The position numbers were made by a program, and so were the translations under genes. A stretch of DNA of 64,000 nucleotides from NCBI GenBank assembly GCA_947497085.1, contig CANMFE010000001.1, positions 1 through 64,000 of the forward strand. The letters run 5' to 3'. Below the pieces are notes generated by a model. The model saw nothing but the letters and a program-made list of their open reading frames with translations. It had not been told where the DNA came from and ran no database searches. The stretch's first letter is position 1, and every line of letters begins with the position of its first letter. Of the stretch, positions 37,907 through 46,876 are shown piece by piece. This DNA comes from an uncultured Sphingomonadaceae bacterium. GTDB lineage: Bacteria; Pseudomonadota; Alphaproteobacteria; Sphingomonadales; Sphingomonadaceae.

Positions 37907-39310
37907 ATGCAGCATGACGCGATAACTGTTCCCGATACAGAAATTTTTGACAATATTTCCCGAAATTGCGGGGCTACGGTTACCGAATGCAGCAATGTTG
38001 CCGGTATTGTCAGTGATGTGATGTGTAAATCGCGCGAACTCCAGGAAAAACGCGCTTATCTGGAAGATATTGCGCGCATGCTGGAAAGTGAGCAGGCGCA
38101 GGTTGGCAATGCGACTGATGAAGCGCGGTTGCTGTCGGAACAGGCGCATAAACAGCTGAAGGCAGGCGCGGCAACCATCACGGACAGTATTGGCGAGTTT
38201 AACGATCTGATCGACCTTATCGTCGATATGGGGAACAAGATTAACGGTTTTGCAGCCGCGATGGATCAGGTGATGCGGACCAGTCAGTCTATTGATACCA
38301 TTGCAAGATCAACCAACATGCTGGCGCTTAATGCCGCGATTGAGGCAGAGCGGGCAGGGGCCGCTGGCGCTACTTTTGCTGTTGTTGCTGCCGAGGTGAA
38401 AAACCTGGCGCAGGACACACGTGTCGCGACTGATGAAATTACCCGGACGATGCAGTCTCTGGGCAGTGAGGCCAGCCAGTTCGTCGAACAGGTGGAAGAG
38501 GGCATTGCGAAAAGTGAAACTGCAAAACAGGCGTTCCAGAAAATCGACAATACCATTTCCGAGGTTTCTGAAATTGTATCAATGGTAGACCGGCAGGCGG
38601 ACGACATTGCGCAAAGCACCAGTTCGGTGCAGCTTAATACAGGCAAGGTATGTGAAAACCTGTTCGCATTTATGGGCGATGTCGACGCGAATGTGGATCA
38701 GCTTTCCGGCGCGCTGGACAAGGTCAATAATCTGGAAATGATTACAAATGATATGTTTGACAGCGTCGTACATAGCGGTCTTTCAAATGTGGATAATGTT
38801 TATGTCGACATGGCCAAAACCGGCATGAAACGGGTGCAGAACCTGGTTGAGAGCGCAGTGCGTGACGGTCTATTAGGCGAAGATCAGGTTTTTGACCGTG
38901 ATTACCAGGAGATTGCCGGCTCAAATCCGCCGCGTTTCAATAACAGGTTTAACGGCTTTGCGGATGAGCATTTGCAACCCGTGCTGGATGAAATTCACCG
39001 CAGTGATGACAGGATTATCAGTGTGGTCTGTTCCAACCAGGACGGCTACCTGCCCACGCATATTTCAGAGCGTGCGCAAATGCCTAACGGTGATGTGAAA
39101 CACGACTCCGAATTCTGCCGCAACCGCCGCATCCTGATGGACGCGATTACGGGCAAGGCCGTGCAGCAGAAAGACCGCGAATATATGGCAGCGGCCTATC
39201 GTTTCATGGCCTCAGAGGAGACGGAGTTTCAGGTTGTGAAAAACATATTCGTGCCGCTTTACTTTAGTGGAAAATACTGGGGCAATTTCGAAATTGCCTA
39301 TGCTGGCTGA
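37907..39310 (+). CDS. Soluble methyl-accepting chemotaxis-type protein with C-terminal sensor
   Basis: A 467-residue cytoplasmic receptor with no membrane segment or HAMP domain. The signalling hairpin tip is near residues 125-165 (IARSTNMLALNAAIEAERAGAAG and FAVVAAEVKNLAQDT), which contacts CheA/CheW in the family. The C-terminal 140 residues carry the conserved elements GYLPTH, CRNRRIL and KYWGNFEIAYAG of a Cache-like sensor often found at the C-terminus of such proteins. The architecture is therefore signalling domain first, sensor last. No che genes are nearby. Confidence 0.85.
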   Translation: MQHDAITVPDTEIFDNISRNCGATVTECSNVAGIVSDVMCKSRELQEKRAYLEDIARMLESEQAQVGNATDEARLLSEQAHKQLKAGAATITDSIGEFNDLIDLIVDMGNKINGFAAAMDQVMRTSQSIDTIARSTNMLALNAAIEAERAGAAGATFAVVAAEVKNLAQDTRVATDEITRTMQSLGSEASQFVEQVEEGIAKSETAKQAFQKIDNTISEVSEIVSMVDRQADDIAQSTSSVQLNTGKVCENLFAFMGDVDANVDQLSGALDKVNNLEMITNDMFDSVVHSGLSNVDNVYVDMAKTGMKRVQNLVESAVRDGLLGEDQVFDRDYQEIAGSNPPRFNNRFNGFADEHLQPVLDEIHRSDDRIISVVCSNQDGYLPTHISERAQMPNGDVKHDSEFCRNRRILMDAITGKAVQQKDREYMAAAYRFMASEETEFQVVKNIFVPLYFSGKYWGNFEIAYAG

Positions 39311-39329
39311 TTGTTACAAAACTGCGCGC

Positions 39330-40178
39330 CTAAACAGGTTTACGGCGCGCCATGAAGGCCAGTTTTTCAAACAGCATCACATCCTGCTCGTTTTTTAGCA
39401 ATGCGCCATGCAGCGGGGGAATGGCCTTGGTAGGATCGCGGTCCTGAAGAACTTCCAGCGGCATGTCTTCGTGCAGCAGCAGCTTCAGCCAATCGAGCAA
39501 CTCGCTGGTTGACGGTTTCTTTTTGAGGCCAGGCACTTCGCGCACTTCATAGAAAATATCCATGGCCTTGGTGACCAGGGTTTTCTGGATATCGGGGAAG
39601 TGAACATTGATGATTTCCTGCATCGTGTCACGGTCCGGGAATTTGATATAATGGAAAAAACAGCGGCGCAGAAATGCGTCGGGCAGTTCTTTTTCATTAT
39701 TTGACGTTATGACCACGATCGGACGATCCGCGGCCTTTACCGTTTCTTTTGTCTCGTACACATGGAATTCCATACGATCGAGTTCCTGCAGCAGGTCATT
39801 TGGAAATTCGATATCCGCCTTGTCAATCTCGTCGATCAGCAGAACCGGCAGCTCGGGGCTCTCAAATGCTTCCCACAGCTTGCCTTTCTTGATATAGTTG
39901 CTGATGTCATGCACGCGTTCGTCGCCCAGCTGTCCGTCGCGTAAACGGGCGACTGCGTCATATTCATACAGGCCCTGCTGTGCCTTGGTGGTGGATTTGA
40001 CGTTCCATTCAATCAGCGGCGCGCCCACCGCTTTTGCAATTTCATGGGCCAGGACTGTCTTGCCAGTGCCAGGTTCTCCTTTGACGAGCAGGGGTCTGCG
40101 TAGTGCAACTGCCGCATTTACAGCCACTTTCAGATCATCTGTTGCGACATAGTCCTGTGTGCCTTCGAACCGCTTCAT
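39330..40178 (-). CDS. MoxR-family AAA+ ATPase
   Basis: A 282-residue AAA+ ATPase. Walker A is GEPGTGKT at residues 34-41, Walker B is VLLIDEIDKAD near 110, sensor 1 is VVITSNNEKELPDAFLRRC near 155 and arginine fingers are in that region. MoxR ATPases act as chaperones with VWA proteins; the expected partner is the CoxE-like VWA gene at 36571-37752 on the same strand. A 20-bp palindrome lies just upstream of the start. Confidence 0.9.
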   Translation of the reverse strand: MKRFEGTQDYVATDDLKVAVNAAVALRRPLLVKGEPGTGKTVLAHEIAKAVGAPLIEWNVKSTTKAQQGLYEYDAVARLRDGQLGDERVHDISNYIKKGKLWEAFESPELPVLLIDEIDKADIEFPNDLLQELDRMEFHVYETKETVKAADRPIVVITSNNEKELPDAFLRRCFFHYIKFPDRDTMQEIINVHFPDIQKTLVTKAMDIFYEVREVPGLKKKPSTSELLDWLKLLLHEDMPLEVLQDRDPTKAIPPLHGALLKNEQDVMLFEKLAFMARRKPV

Positions 40179-40194
40179 ACGTATATCCTTGCCC

Positions 40195-40214
40195 GTTTAA
40201 TCATTTGATTAAAC
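40195..40214. promoter_or_regulatory. 20-bp palindrome upstream of moxR, TetR-type operator candidate
   Basis: GTTTAATCATTTGATTAAAC has perfect 9-bp arms around a TT centre, 16 bp upstream of the moxR start. Its length and symmetry resemble operators bound by TetR-family dimers. No TetR gene lies in the window, so the binding protein is unknown. Confidence 0.5.
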
Positions 40215-40295
40215 AAATAGGGAAGCGGGCGAAATAAGGCAAGCCGCTGCGCCGGTTAAATATGCCGATTATGTCTGAAAAAAGAAGTGGGCGCG

Positions 40296-40976
40296 TCAGC
40301 TATCTGCTGAATTGCGGCAGTCACGGCGTGATTCCATCAGGTCCCATATCGCACGGTGCTGTGCCAGCATCTGGGTCATGCCAAAATGGATGGCCCGGCT
40401 TGTCGCTCTGTCACCTGCGAATTTCGACAGGAGGGCGAGGTTTTCGCTCTCATCCGGCAATTGCAGGGCGGGGGTTTCAGCAGAAAATCTGAGCGCAATA
40501 TTGTCCAGTACCCGGCGGACGATATGCCAGTCACTTGCTAGGGCAATAGCTGCGCCAAAAGCGCATCCTGCGCGTTCCGACTGGGCCAGCATGGCAAGTG
40601 CATTGCCCGCTTCCAGCACAAGTGTATTACACTGATCCTGTCCCGCAGTGCTTGTAATCGGACCCGCGGCAACAGTTAATTTGGTGAGAAATGCGCGTTC
40701 GCGTGCAAAATCATCGGCGGCCTTTATTAGCCACGCACGCATGTCCAGGTCCGTACTACGCCCCAGGGCATGATCGAAAACACTGGGCAAACGGCCATGC
40801 AAAAGACAGAAAAAGTGAGATATATCGGCAAGGTCCGCAGCATTTGCGATGTGCGGAGCGGCAAGCAGACTGTCGGCATAGGGATGCGCTGAACTGCCAT
40901 CGAGGCGAATGCAGTTTTCCAGGCCTGCTGCGGTGCCAGATGCGGATATCACTATTTTCTGTTTTGGATCACGCAC
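40296..40976 (-). CDS. Conserved hypothetical protein, helical (possibly DUF6975)
   Basis: A 226-residue protein rich in Ala, Leu and Asp, predicted mostly alpha-helical, with no signal peptide, membrane segment or catalytic motif that I recognise. It resembles uncharacterised sphingomonad proteins that I recall only loosely as DUF6975. The middle part (CNTLVLEAGNALAMLAQSERAGCAFGAA) might form a helical bundle. It stands alone between moxR and the GNAT gene. I cannot assign a function. Confidence 0.55.
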   Translation of the reverse strand: MRDPKQKIVISASGTAAGLENCIRLDGSSAHPYADSLLAAPHIANAADLADISHFFCLLHGRLPSVFDHALGRSTDLDMRAWLIKAADDFARERAFLTKLTVAAGPITSTAGQDQCNTLVLEAGNALAMLAQSERAGCAFGAAIALASDWHIVRRVLDNIALRFSAETPALQLPDESENLALLSKFAGDRATSRAIHFGMTQMLAQHRAIWDLMESRRDCRNSADS

Positions 40977-41050
40977 TCAGACACCTCTTGCCGATGCAGC
41001 ATAATTGCCGCGTGCAGGGCAAGGATGATAGCCTCATTTCCTAAACAGAA

Positions 41051-41070
41051 TCTTTACGCGCTCCGTAAAG
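41051..41070 (-). terminator. Short hairpin downstream of the GNAT gene
   Basis: CTTTACG and CGTAAAG, with a five-base loop, lie about 12 bp beyond the GNAT stop on the minus strand, followed by ATTCTGTTT. It is a weak candidate terminator. Confidence 0.3.
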
Positions 41071-41080
41071 CCACGTAAAA

Positions 41081-41593
41081 TCAAGAACCTTGAGCACCCT
41101 GAAAAAGCATGTGGAACTGAACTGTGGCCTGAGGTCGCTTTGTTTCGAGCGGTAGAATCATGAAATACTCCTCAGGTTGGCCAGGAGGGGCAAGGCCGGG
41201 GAAGGGCAAGAACCCGAAACGTGTATAATAATCGGGATTGCCGACGAGTATGCAACCTGCTGCACCACGTTCACGCAGCAAATCTATTCCTTTGTGTATC
41301 AATGCGCTACCGATATTTTGACATTGCAATTCGGGTGCAACCGCAACAGGACCAAGCGCATACCAACCTTGCGATCCATCATCTGCATAGGCAGGTGAAA
41401 AGGCTATATGCCCGGCTATGCGAGCATCTTTTTCAGCCACCAGTGAAATTGCCAACGCCTCTGCTTTCCTCAGCCTGTCGATCAGGTCAGGCTCATCCCC
41501 ATCGGAATAGGGCATGGGCGCAAAAGCACGCCTGGTTACATCATGAATTTCGGCGTAATCGTCTGGGTTTTCCGGGCGAATACAGATATCCAT
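41081..41593 (-). CDS. GNAT N-acetyltransferase, YhbS-like
   Basis: A 170-residue acetyltransferase. The acetyl-CoA-binding region reads LGPVAVAPELQCQNIGSALIHKGI, with the usual Q/R-x-x-G-x-G/A turn changed to QCQNIGS. GCILVGNPDYYTRFGFLP is diagnostic of the YhbS-like group. The substrate is unknown. It lies nine bases after rpoD on the same strand and could be read through from it. Confidence 0.88.
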   Translation of the reverse strand: MDICIRPENPDDYAEIHDVTRRAFAPMPYSDGDEPDLIDRLRKAEALAISLVAEKDARIAGHIAFSPAYADDGSQGWYALGPVAVAPELQCQNIGSALIHKGIDLLRERGAAGCILVGNPDYYTRFGFLPFPGLAPPGQPEEYFMILPLETKRPQATVQFHMLFQGAQGS

Positions 41594-41602
41594 AATGTCA
41601 GT

Positions 41603-43621
41603 TTACTGGTCCAGAAAGCTGCGCATCTTGCGGCTGCGACTTGGGTGTTTGAGCTTGCGCAGTGCCTTGGCTTCAATCTGGCGGATACGTTCGCGGGTGA
41701 CCGAGAACTGCTGGCCAACCTCTTCCAGTGTATGATCGGTGTTCATGCCGATGCCGAAACGCATGCGCAGCACGCGTTCTTCACGCGGGGTCAGGCTGGC
41801 GAGCACGCGCGTGACCGTTTCCTTCAGGTTGGACTGGATGGCGGCATCCACGGGGATAATGGCGTTCTTGTCTTCGATAAAGTCGCCCAAATGCGAATCT
41901 TCCTCGTCACCAATCGGTGTTTCAAGGCTGATCGGTTCTTTGGCAATTTTCATCACCTTGCGCACTTTTTCCAGCGGCATGGAAAGGCGCTCGGCCATTT
42001 CTTCAGGGGTAGGCTCGCGGCCTTGTTCGTGCAGGAACTGGCGGCTTGTACGCACCAGTTTATTGATCGTTTCGATCATGTGCACCGGAATGCGGATAGT
42101 ACGCGCCTGGTCGGCAATTGAGCGGGTAATGGCCTGACGGATCCACCAGGTGGCATAGGTCGAGAATTTATAGCCGCGACGATATTCAAATTTATCAACC
42201 GCTTTCATCAGGCCGATATTGCCTTCCTGGATCAGGTCGAGGAATTGCAGGCCGCGATTGGTGTATTTTTTGGCAATGGAAATCACGAGGCGCAGATTGG
42301 CCTCCACCATTTCCTTCTTGGCTATGCGTGCTTCACGCTCGCCTTTCTGCACCATATTCACGATCCGGCGGAATTCACGCAGTGACATGCCGGTGGCCGA
42401 CGCAATATCACTGATTTCCGTACGGATACGGTCGACAGCGGCGGTTTCGCCCGTGGCAAAAGCTTTCCATTTCTTGTCGATCTTGGCAACGTCTTCGAGC
42501 CAGTTTTCATCCAGCTCATGGTCGATATAAGCGTCAAGAAACGCCTTGCGCGGGACTTTATGGCGTTCGGCAAGACGCAGCATCTGGCCGCCCAATGCGG
42601 TTAGCCGGCGGTTGAATGCGTAAAGCTGGTCTACCAGATATTCGATCTTGGTCGCGTGAAACTGTACCGATTCAACTTCTGCGGTCAGCTCTTCGCGCAG
42701 GTCCTGATATTTCTTTTCCTTGGCAGCGGGAAAATCATTGCCCACGCCGAGCACATCAAGACGGTCACTCTGGATTTTTGAGAATTTTTTGAACAGCGAC
42801 GTGATATGCGCGAACTTCTCCAGCGCTTCGGGCTTGAGCGCTTCTTCCATCTGCGCGAGAGAGAGGGTGTTGTCCTCTTCTTCCTCTTCTTCACGTTTCT
42901 TGCGGCGTGCGGCTGCTTCATCATCCTCATCACCGTCGCTGTCATCATCATCTACATCGTCATCATCTTCCTTGAACGATGGACCCGCTGTTTCTTCACT
43001 GATTTCGCCGTCATCTTCGGCATCGTCTTCCAGATTTTCAGGCGCCGGTTCCTTGGACAGCATGGCATCCAGATCCAGTATCTCGCGCAGCTGCATTTCG
43101 CCTTCATTCAGCGCGGTGGACCATTCAATGATAGCGTGAAAAGTGATCGGGCTTTCGCACAGGCCCAAAATCATCGTGTCACGGCCTGCTTCGATACGCT
43201 TGGCAATCGCGATTTCGCCTTCACGGCTGAGCAGCTCGACCGCGCCCATTTCACGCAGGTACATGCGCACCGGATCATCCGTGCGGTCTACCGCAGCCTT
43301 TTTAGGCGCGGCGACATTCGTCTTGTCCTTGCTGCCTTCCTTGCCATCAACAGCAGCGGGACCATCCTGAGTAGCTTCTTCCTGGGCCTCTTCGTCATTC
43401 TCGACAATATTGATGCCCATTTCGGAAATCGCGGACATCGCGTCCTCAATCTGTTCCGATGACATCTGATCCTGTGGCAATGCTTCATTCAGCTCGTCAT
43501 AGGTGACATAGCCGCGCTTTTTCGCCTTGGTGATCAGTTTTTTGAAAGATGCTTCCTTAAGGTCAATCAGCGGTTCATCGCCTTTTACTACCTTATTGTC
43601 GCTTGCCAGCTTTTTCGCCAA
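41603..43621 (-). CDS. rpoD: RNA polymerase primary sigma factor (sigma-70)
   Basis: The housekeeping sigma factor, 672 residues. Region 1.1 is N-terminal, and region 1.2 starts near 117 ([23 protein letters not shown]). An acidic insert (Asp/Glu runs around 195-240) lies in the non-conserved region. Region 2 ([33 protein letters not shown] and [12 protein letters not shown]) and region 4 with its helix-turn-helix ([27 protein letters not shown]) are intact. The start is TTG at 43621, with AGGA eight bases upstream. It lies 21 bp after dnaG. Confidence 0.96.
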   Translation of the reverse strand: MAKKLASDNKVVKGDEPLIDLKEASFKKLITKAKKRGYVTYDELNEALPQDQMSSEQIEDAMSAISEMGINIVENDEEAQEEATQDGPAAVDGKEGSKDKTNVAAPKKAAVDRTDDPVRMYLREMGAVELLSREGEIAIAKRIEAGRDTMILGLCESPITFHAIIEWSTALNEGEMQLREILDLDAMLSKEPAPENLEDDAEDDGEISEETAGPSFKEDDDDVDDDDSDGDEDDEAAARRKKREEEEEEDNTLSLAQMEEALKPEALEKFAHITSLFKKFSKIQSDRLDVLGVGNDFPAAKEKKYQDLREELTAEVESVQFHATKIEYLVDQLYAFNRRLTALGGQMLRLAERHKVPRKAFLDAYIDHELDENWLEDVAKIDKKWKAFATGETAAVDRIRTEISDIASATGMSLREFRRIVNMVQKGEREARIAKKEMVEANLRLVISIAKKYTNRGLQFLDLIQEGNIGLMKAVDKFEYRRGYKFSTYATWWIRQAITRSIADQARTIRIPVHMIETINKLVRTSRQFLHEQGREPTPEEMAERLSMPLEKVRKVMKIAKEPISLETPIGDEEDSHLGDFIEDKNAIIPVDAAIQSNLKETVTRVLASLTPREERVLRMRFGIGMNTDHTLEEVGQQFSVTRERIRQIEAKALRKLKHPSRSRKMRSFLDQ

Positions 43622-43642
43622 AATTTCGGTCCTAATCTTGTC

Positions 43643-45499
43643 TCAATCTACCGAGCCGCGGTCTGCCAGTTCTGCCAGACGGCGGTCAAACTCCGTCTTT
43701 CGTGTCCTGAGCCGCTGCTGCTCGGCAAAATATTTCTCGTCCAGTTCGTTTTCAAACCTTCTCGTCGCTTCGGCCAATGCTTCTTCAAGCGCGGGCCGCG
43801 CCGTCATAACTGCAATCGCTTCCGACAGATCACGCCTGGCCGCATCTGGCTGTGCAGGCGATAAATCCCTTGCGGGGCGATTAAAGGAGAAAGTGAGTTG
43901 GTCCGCCCGCATGATATGGCTCGCCGTCTCGCTTAACCCCCGTTCGGCTAATATGGTAAGTAGTGCGGACGTATCAAGTGTTTCTGTGTCCATCACGGCA
44001 TCTAAAATCGTGTTGAGCACCCTGGCCAGCTCCTGTGTGCCCGGCTGATAGGCTGAAAGTGCATCAATATGCGGCGCTGCAGCATCAGGATAATAGATCA
44101 GTCCGGCAAGTATGGCGGTGCACAGCGCGTCGCTTTTCTCGCGCCTGCTAAATGCCCGTGCATCGTCGGTAACGGGCCGTTTAGGGGTAAATTTACGCGA
44201 TTTGGTGCCGGGACTATAGCTGGGCCCATAAGACCGAGCGCGTGCATAAAAAGCTTCATCGAAACGGCTCTGAAATTCCTGCCGGTAGAGGCCGCGCACG
44301 TCACTGTCACCAATATGCGACACATGTTCCATTAAACGGCTTTTCAGACCCGCTTTGGCTTCGGGTGTGTCCAGAGGTTCCCGCGCATATTCATATTGCC
44401 AGATATGTTCGAGCAATCCACGCGCCGAATCGAGCAGTTCCTGAAAAGCGGAAGGTCCGGATTTTTTGACCAGATCATCGGGGTCCATGCCATCAGGTAG
44501 CGATACGATCTTCAGACTGTGGCCAGCACGCAGCAGGGGCAGGGTACGGCCCGCAGCGCGCATGGCCGCTTTTTGTCCTGCCGCATCACCGTCAAAACAC
44601 ACGATCGGTGTTTCCGCCATTTTCCACAGTTTTTCGATCTGGAATTCAGTGAGCGCTGTGCCAAGCGGTGCCACGACATCCTCGAACCCTGCCTGTGACA
44701 GGGCGATTGCGTCCATATAGCCTTCGACCACCAATATGCGTCCGGTCTGGCGCGAGGCGGGAGAGGCCTTGTCGAGATTGTAAAGCGTGCGGCCCTTGTC
44801 GAATAAAGGCGTGTCGGGGGAATTGAGATACTTGGGTTCACCCTGTCCCAATATCCGCCCGCCAAAGGCAATGACCCGCCCGCGGGGATCACGAATCGGA
44901 ATCATCAAACGCCCGCGAAAACGGTCATAGGGCGCCTTGCCATCAACCGATATCATCATGCCGGCCTCAACCAGCATGTCTTGGCTGAAGCCGGACAAAG
45001 CCTGTCTGATCCGCCCGCGCGCGTCGGGCGCATAGCCAAAACCGAATTCGCGGATAATCCGCTGCGAAAGCCCGCGCTGTTCCAGATAGGCCCGCGCGCC
45101 GCTGCCTTCCACATCGTGCAGCCGGTCCACAAACCAGTCCTGCGCCGCCGCCATGACGTCATGCAGACCCGCCTGCTGCTCCGCTTTTTGCGCGGCGCGC
45201 GGGTCGGGGGCGGGGACCTGCATGCCGGCCTCTGCCGCCAGTTCCTTCACCGCATCCATAAAGCCCAGCCCGCGCTGGTCCACCATCCAGCTGATCGCAT
45301 CGCCATGCGCGCTGCACCCGAAACAGTGGTAAAACCCTTTTTCATCATTGATCGTGAAACTGGGTGTCTTTTCGTTATGGAAAGGGCAGCATGCCTTATA
45401 CTCGCGCCCTGCTTTCTGGATTTTCACCGTGCGGCCGATCAGCGTGGACAGCGTCGTGCGCGCCCTGAGTTCATCCAGCCATTGCGGGGAAAGTGCCAT
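43643..45499 (-). CDS. dnaG: DNA primase
   Basis: This synthesises RNA primers for replication. The CHC2-type zinc finger has Cys38, His41, Cys59 and Cys62. The toprim domain includes ILVVEGYMDAIALSQAG near residue 260 and VCFDGDAAGQKAA near 305. The C-terminal helicase-binding part is divergent, as usual. It has 618 residues. It follows the lipoprotein gene by three bases and precedes rpoD, giving the classical dnaG-rpoD macromolecular synthesis pair. Confidence 0.96.
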   Translation of the reverse strand: MALSPQWLDELRARTTLSTLIGRTVKIQKAGREYKACCPFHNEKTPSFTINDEKGFYHCFGCSAHGDAISWMVDQRGLGFMDAVKELAAEAGMQVPAPDPRAAQKAEQQAGLHDVMAAAQDWFVDRLHDVEGSGARAYLEQRGLSQRIIREFGFGYAPDARGRIRQALSGFSQDMLVEAGMMISVDGKAPYDRFRGRLMIPIRDPRGRVIAFGGRILGQGEPKYLNSPDTPLFDKGRTLYNLDKASPASRQTGRILVVEGYMDAIALSQAGFEDVVAPLGTALTEFQIEKLWKMAETPIVCFDGDAAGQKAAMRAAGRTLPLLRAGHSLKIVSLPDGMDPDDLVKKSGPSAFQELLDSARGLLEHIWQYEYAREPLDTPEAKAGLKSRLMEHVSHIGDSDVRGLYRQEFQSRFDEAFYARARSYGPSYSPGTKSRKFTPKRPVTDDARAFSRREKSDALCTAILAGLIYYPDAAAPHIDALSAYQPGTQELARVLNTILDAVMDTETLDTSALLTILAERGLSETASHIMRADQLTFSFNRPARDLSPAQPDAARRDLSEAIAVMTARPALEEALAEATRRFENELDEKYFAEQQRLRTRKTEFDRRLAELADRGSVD

Positions 45500-45502
45500 G
45501 GG

Positions 45503-46225
45503 TCAGGGACAGGTGCCTTCCGCAAAATCATTGCGGGTTGTGGGGGAGGGGCCAGAGCCTATCGCGGTCTTGCCATCCGCTTCGAGAATGAACGCATCCA
45601 TAGGGCCCTTGGGCGGCTTGGCGGATTTCCAGAAGAAGGTCATCGTCTCGCCGGTCGACCATTCAGTGCCGCGGGCAATTTCATAGCTCAGGCCATCTGC
45701 AGTGCACCGTATATCGAATGCGCCATCTTCGCCCAAGGCTTCTCTAGCCTGTCCCTTTGAGTAACCAGCTTCGCCAGTAAAACCCAGCGCGGGCAGCACC
45801 ATCCTGAAAGCCGTGGCCTTGGCAACAGGGTCAACCGCTTCGGACTTGGGGAATTTGTCGTCATTATGCGGATCCACGCCGGGCGTTACGGTGTAGACAT
45901 AGGTATAGACCATATCATTCCCCGCTGCTTTCGGGTCGCATGTTTCAGAGCCATCCGTGCATGCCACATAGCCGATAAGGTCACCGATAGAGGCGAGGTC
46001 CGTGCTCAGCGAAGAATCGACTTCAGGCCCCAATGGCCCGACAATTTTCGCGCCCAGCTTGAGCGTGTCAAAATCAAGTGGGTCAATCGCGGACACAGGG
46101 GCATCCGTGGGCGTGATCTGCTGCGTTTCAGGTGCATCGGAGCCAGACTGGCCGTCCGTACTGCTCTCGCCGCAACCAGCCAGCGTGAATATAGCCAGTG
46201 CAGGTGCCAGAACAGCATGTTTCAT
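45503..46225 (-). CDS. Putative lipoprotein of unknown function
   Basis: The start MKHAVLAPALAIFTLAGCGESS is a lipoprotein signal with lipobox LAGC (Cys about residue 18), followed by a Ser/Asp/Thr-rich linker. The rest (LKLGAKIVGPLGPEVDSSLSTDLASIGDLIGYVAC) is not a domain I recognise; two cysteines, in YVACTDGSETCD, could form a disulfide. A Met seven codons earlier is an alternative start. It sits between yqeY and dnaG on the same strand, four bases after a stop and three before a start, so it belongs to that operon. Confidence 0.7.
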   Translation of the reverse strand: MKHAVLAPALAIFTLAGCGESSTDGQSGSDAPETQQITPTDAPVSAIDPLDFDTLKLGAKIVGPLGPEVDSSLSTDLASIGDLIGYVACTDGSETCDPKAAGNDMVYTYVYTVTPGVDPHNDDKFPKSEAVDPVAKATAFRMVLPALGFTGEAGYSKGQAREALGEDGAFDIRCTADGLSYEIARGTEWSTGETMTFFWKSAKPPKGPMDAFILEADGKTAIGSGPSPTTRNDFAEGTCP

Positions 46226-46250
46226 TTTATTTGTCCCCTGCGCCATGTCC

Positions 46251-46703
46251 TCAGGACAGAGCCGCTTTGACGAGACCGCTGGCCTTGCTCATGTCGAGCG
46301 TGGTGCTATGGCGTGATTTCAGCTCGGCCATCACCCGGCCCATATCCTTCATCGATGCAGCGCCCAGTTCCGCCTTGATCACGTCAATCGCGGCGCGGGT
46401 TTCATCCTCGCCCATCTGCGCAGGCAGGAATTCCTCGATCACGGCGAGTTCCGCCTTTTCGATATCGGCCAATTCAGCGCGCCCGCCATCTTCATACATC
46501 TTGATCGATTCGCGGCGCTGTTTCGCCATTTTCTGCAGCACATCGGTCACCAGCGCATCATCATCACCGCCCGTTTCCTTGGTGCGCAGCTCAATGTCAC
46601 GGTCCTTGATTTTGGCAAGAATCATGCGGGTTGCCGCTGTCCTGTCCTTGTCCTTGGCTTTCATCGCCGCAACCTGTGTAGCCTTGATATCGTCGCGAAT
46701 CAC
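46251..46703 (-). CDS. GatB/YqeY domain protein
   Basis: A 150-residue helical protein matching YqeY, related to the C-terminal tail domain of GatB amidotransferase. Recognisable parts are KAKDKDRTAATRMILAKIKDRDIE, EEFLPAQMGEDETRAAI and MGRVMAELKSRHS. A role in tRNA-linked processes is suspected for the family but unproven. The start is GTG at 46703. It is the first gene of a probable yqeY-lipoprotein-dnaG-rpoD operon and diverges from carA across about 170 bp, an order also familiar elsewhere in alphaproteobacteria. Confidence 0.9.
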   Translation of the reverse strand: MIRDDIKATQVAAMKAKDKDRTAATRMILAKIKDRDIELRTKETGGDDDALVTDVLQKMAKQRRESIKMYEDGGRAELADIEKAELAVIEEFLPAQMGEDETRAAIDVIKAELGAASMKDMGRVMAELKSRHSTTLDMSKASGLVKAALS

Positions 46704-46876
46704 GGGCGAACTCCATTGCTCATGAATTTAAGAATAAAGGAAAGACATAGCCGGAATTTTCGCAATTTCATAGATTGTTCCGCGCCCGTGGATAACTTAA
46801 TACACCGGTCGTTTGGACCGCAGTTTTCTGGCGTGCCAGGCGGCGACACAAATCCATCAGGCAAGGATATCCGATC

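Noticed and set aside
41543..42121. 192-codon frame antisense to rpoD, and similar long frames opposite carB, trpB and leuB
   Set aside because: Long open antisense frames are common in GC-rich codon bias. The sense strands carry conserved enzymes.
46788..46800. DnaA-box-like CGTGGATAACTT upstream of carA
   Set aside because: It is a single imperfect box without clustered copies or AT-rich unwinding sequence. It does not support a replication origin.
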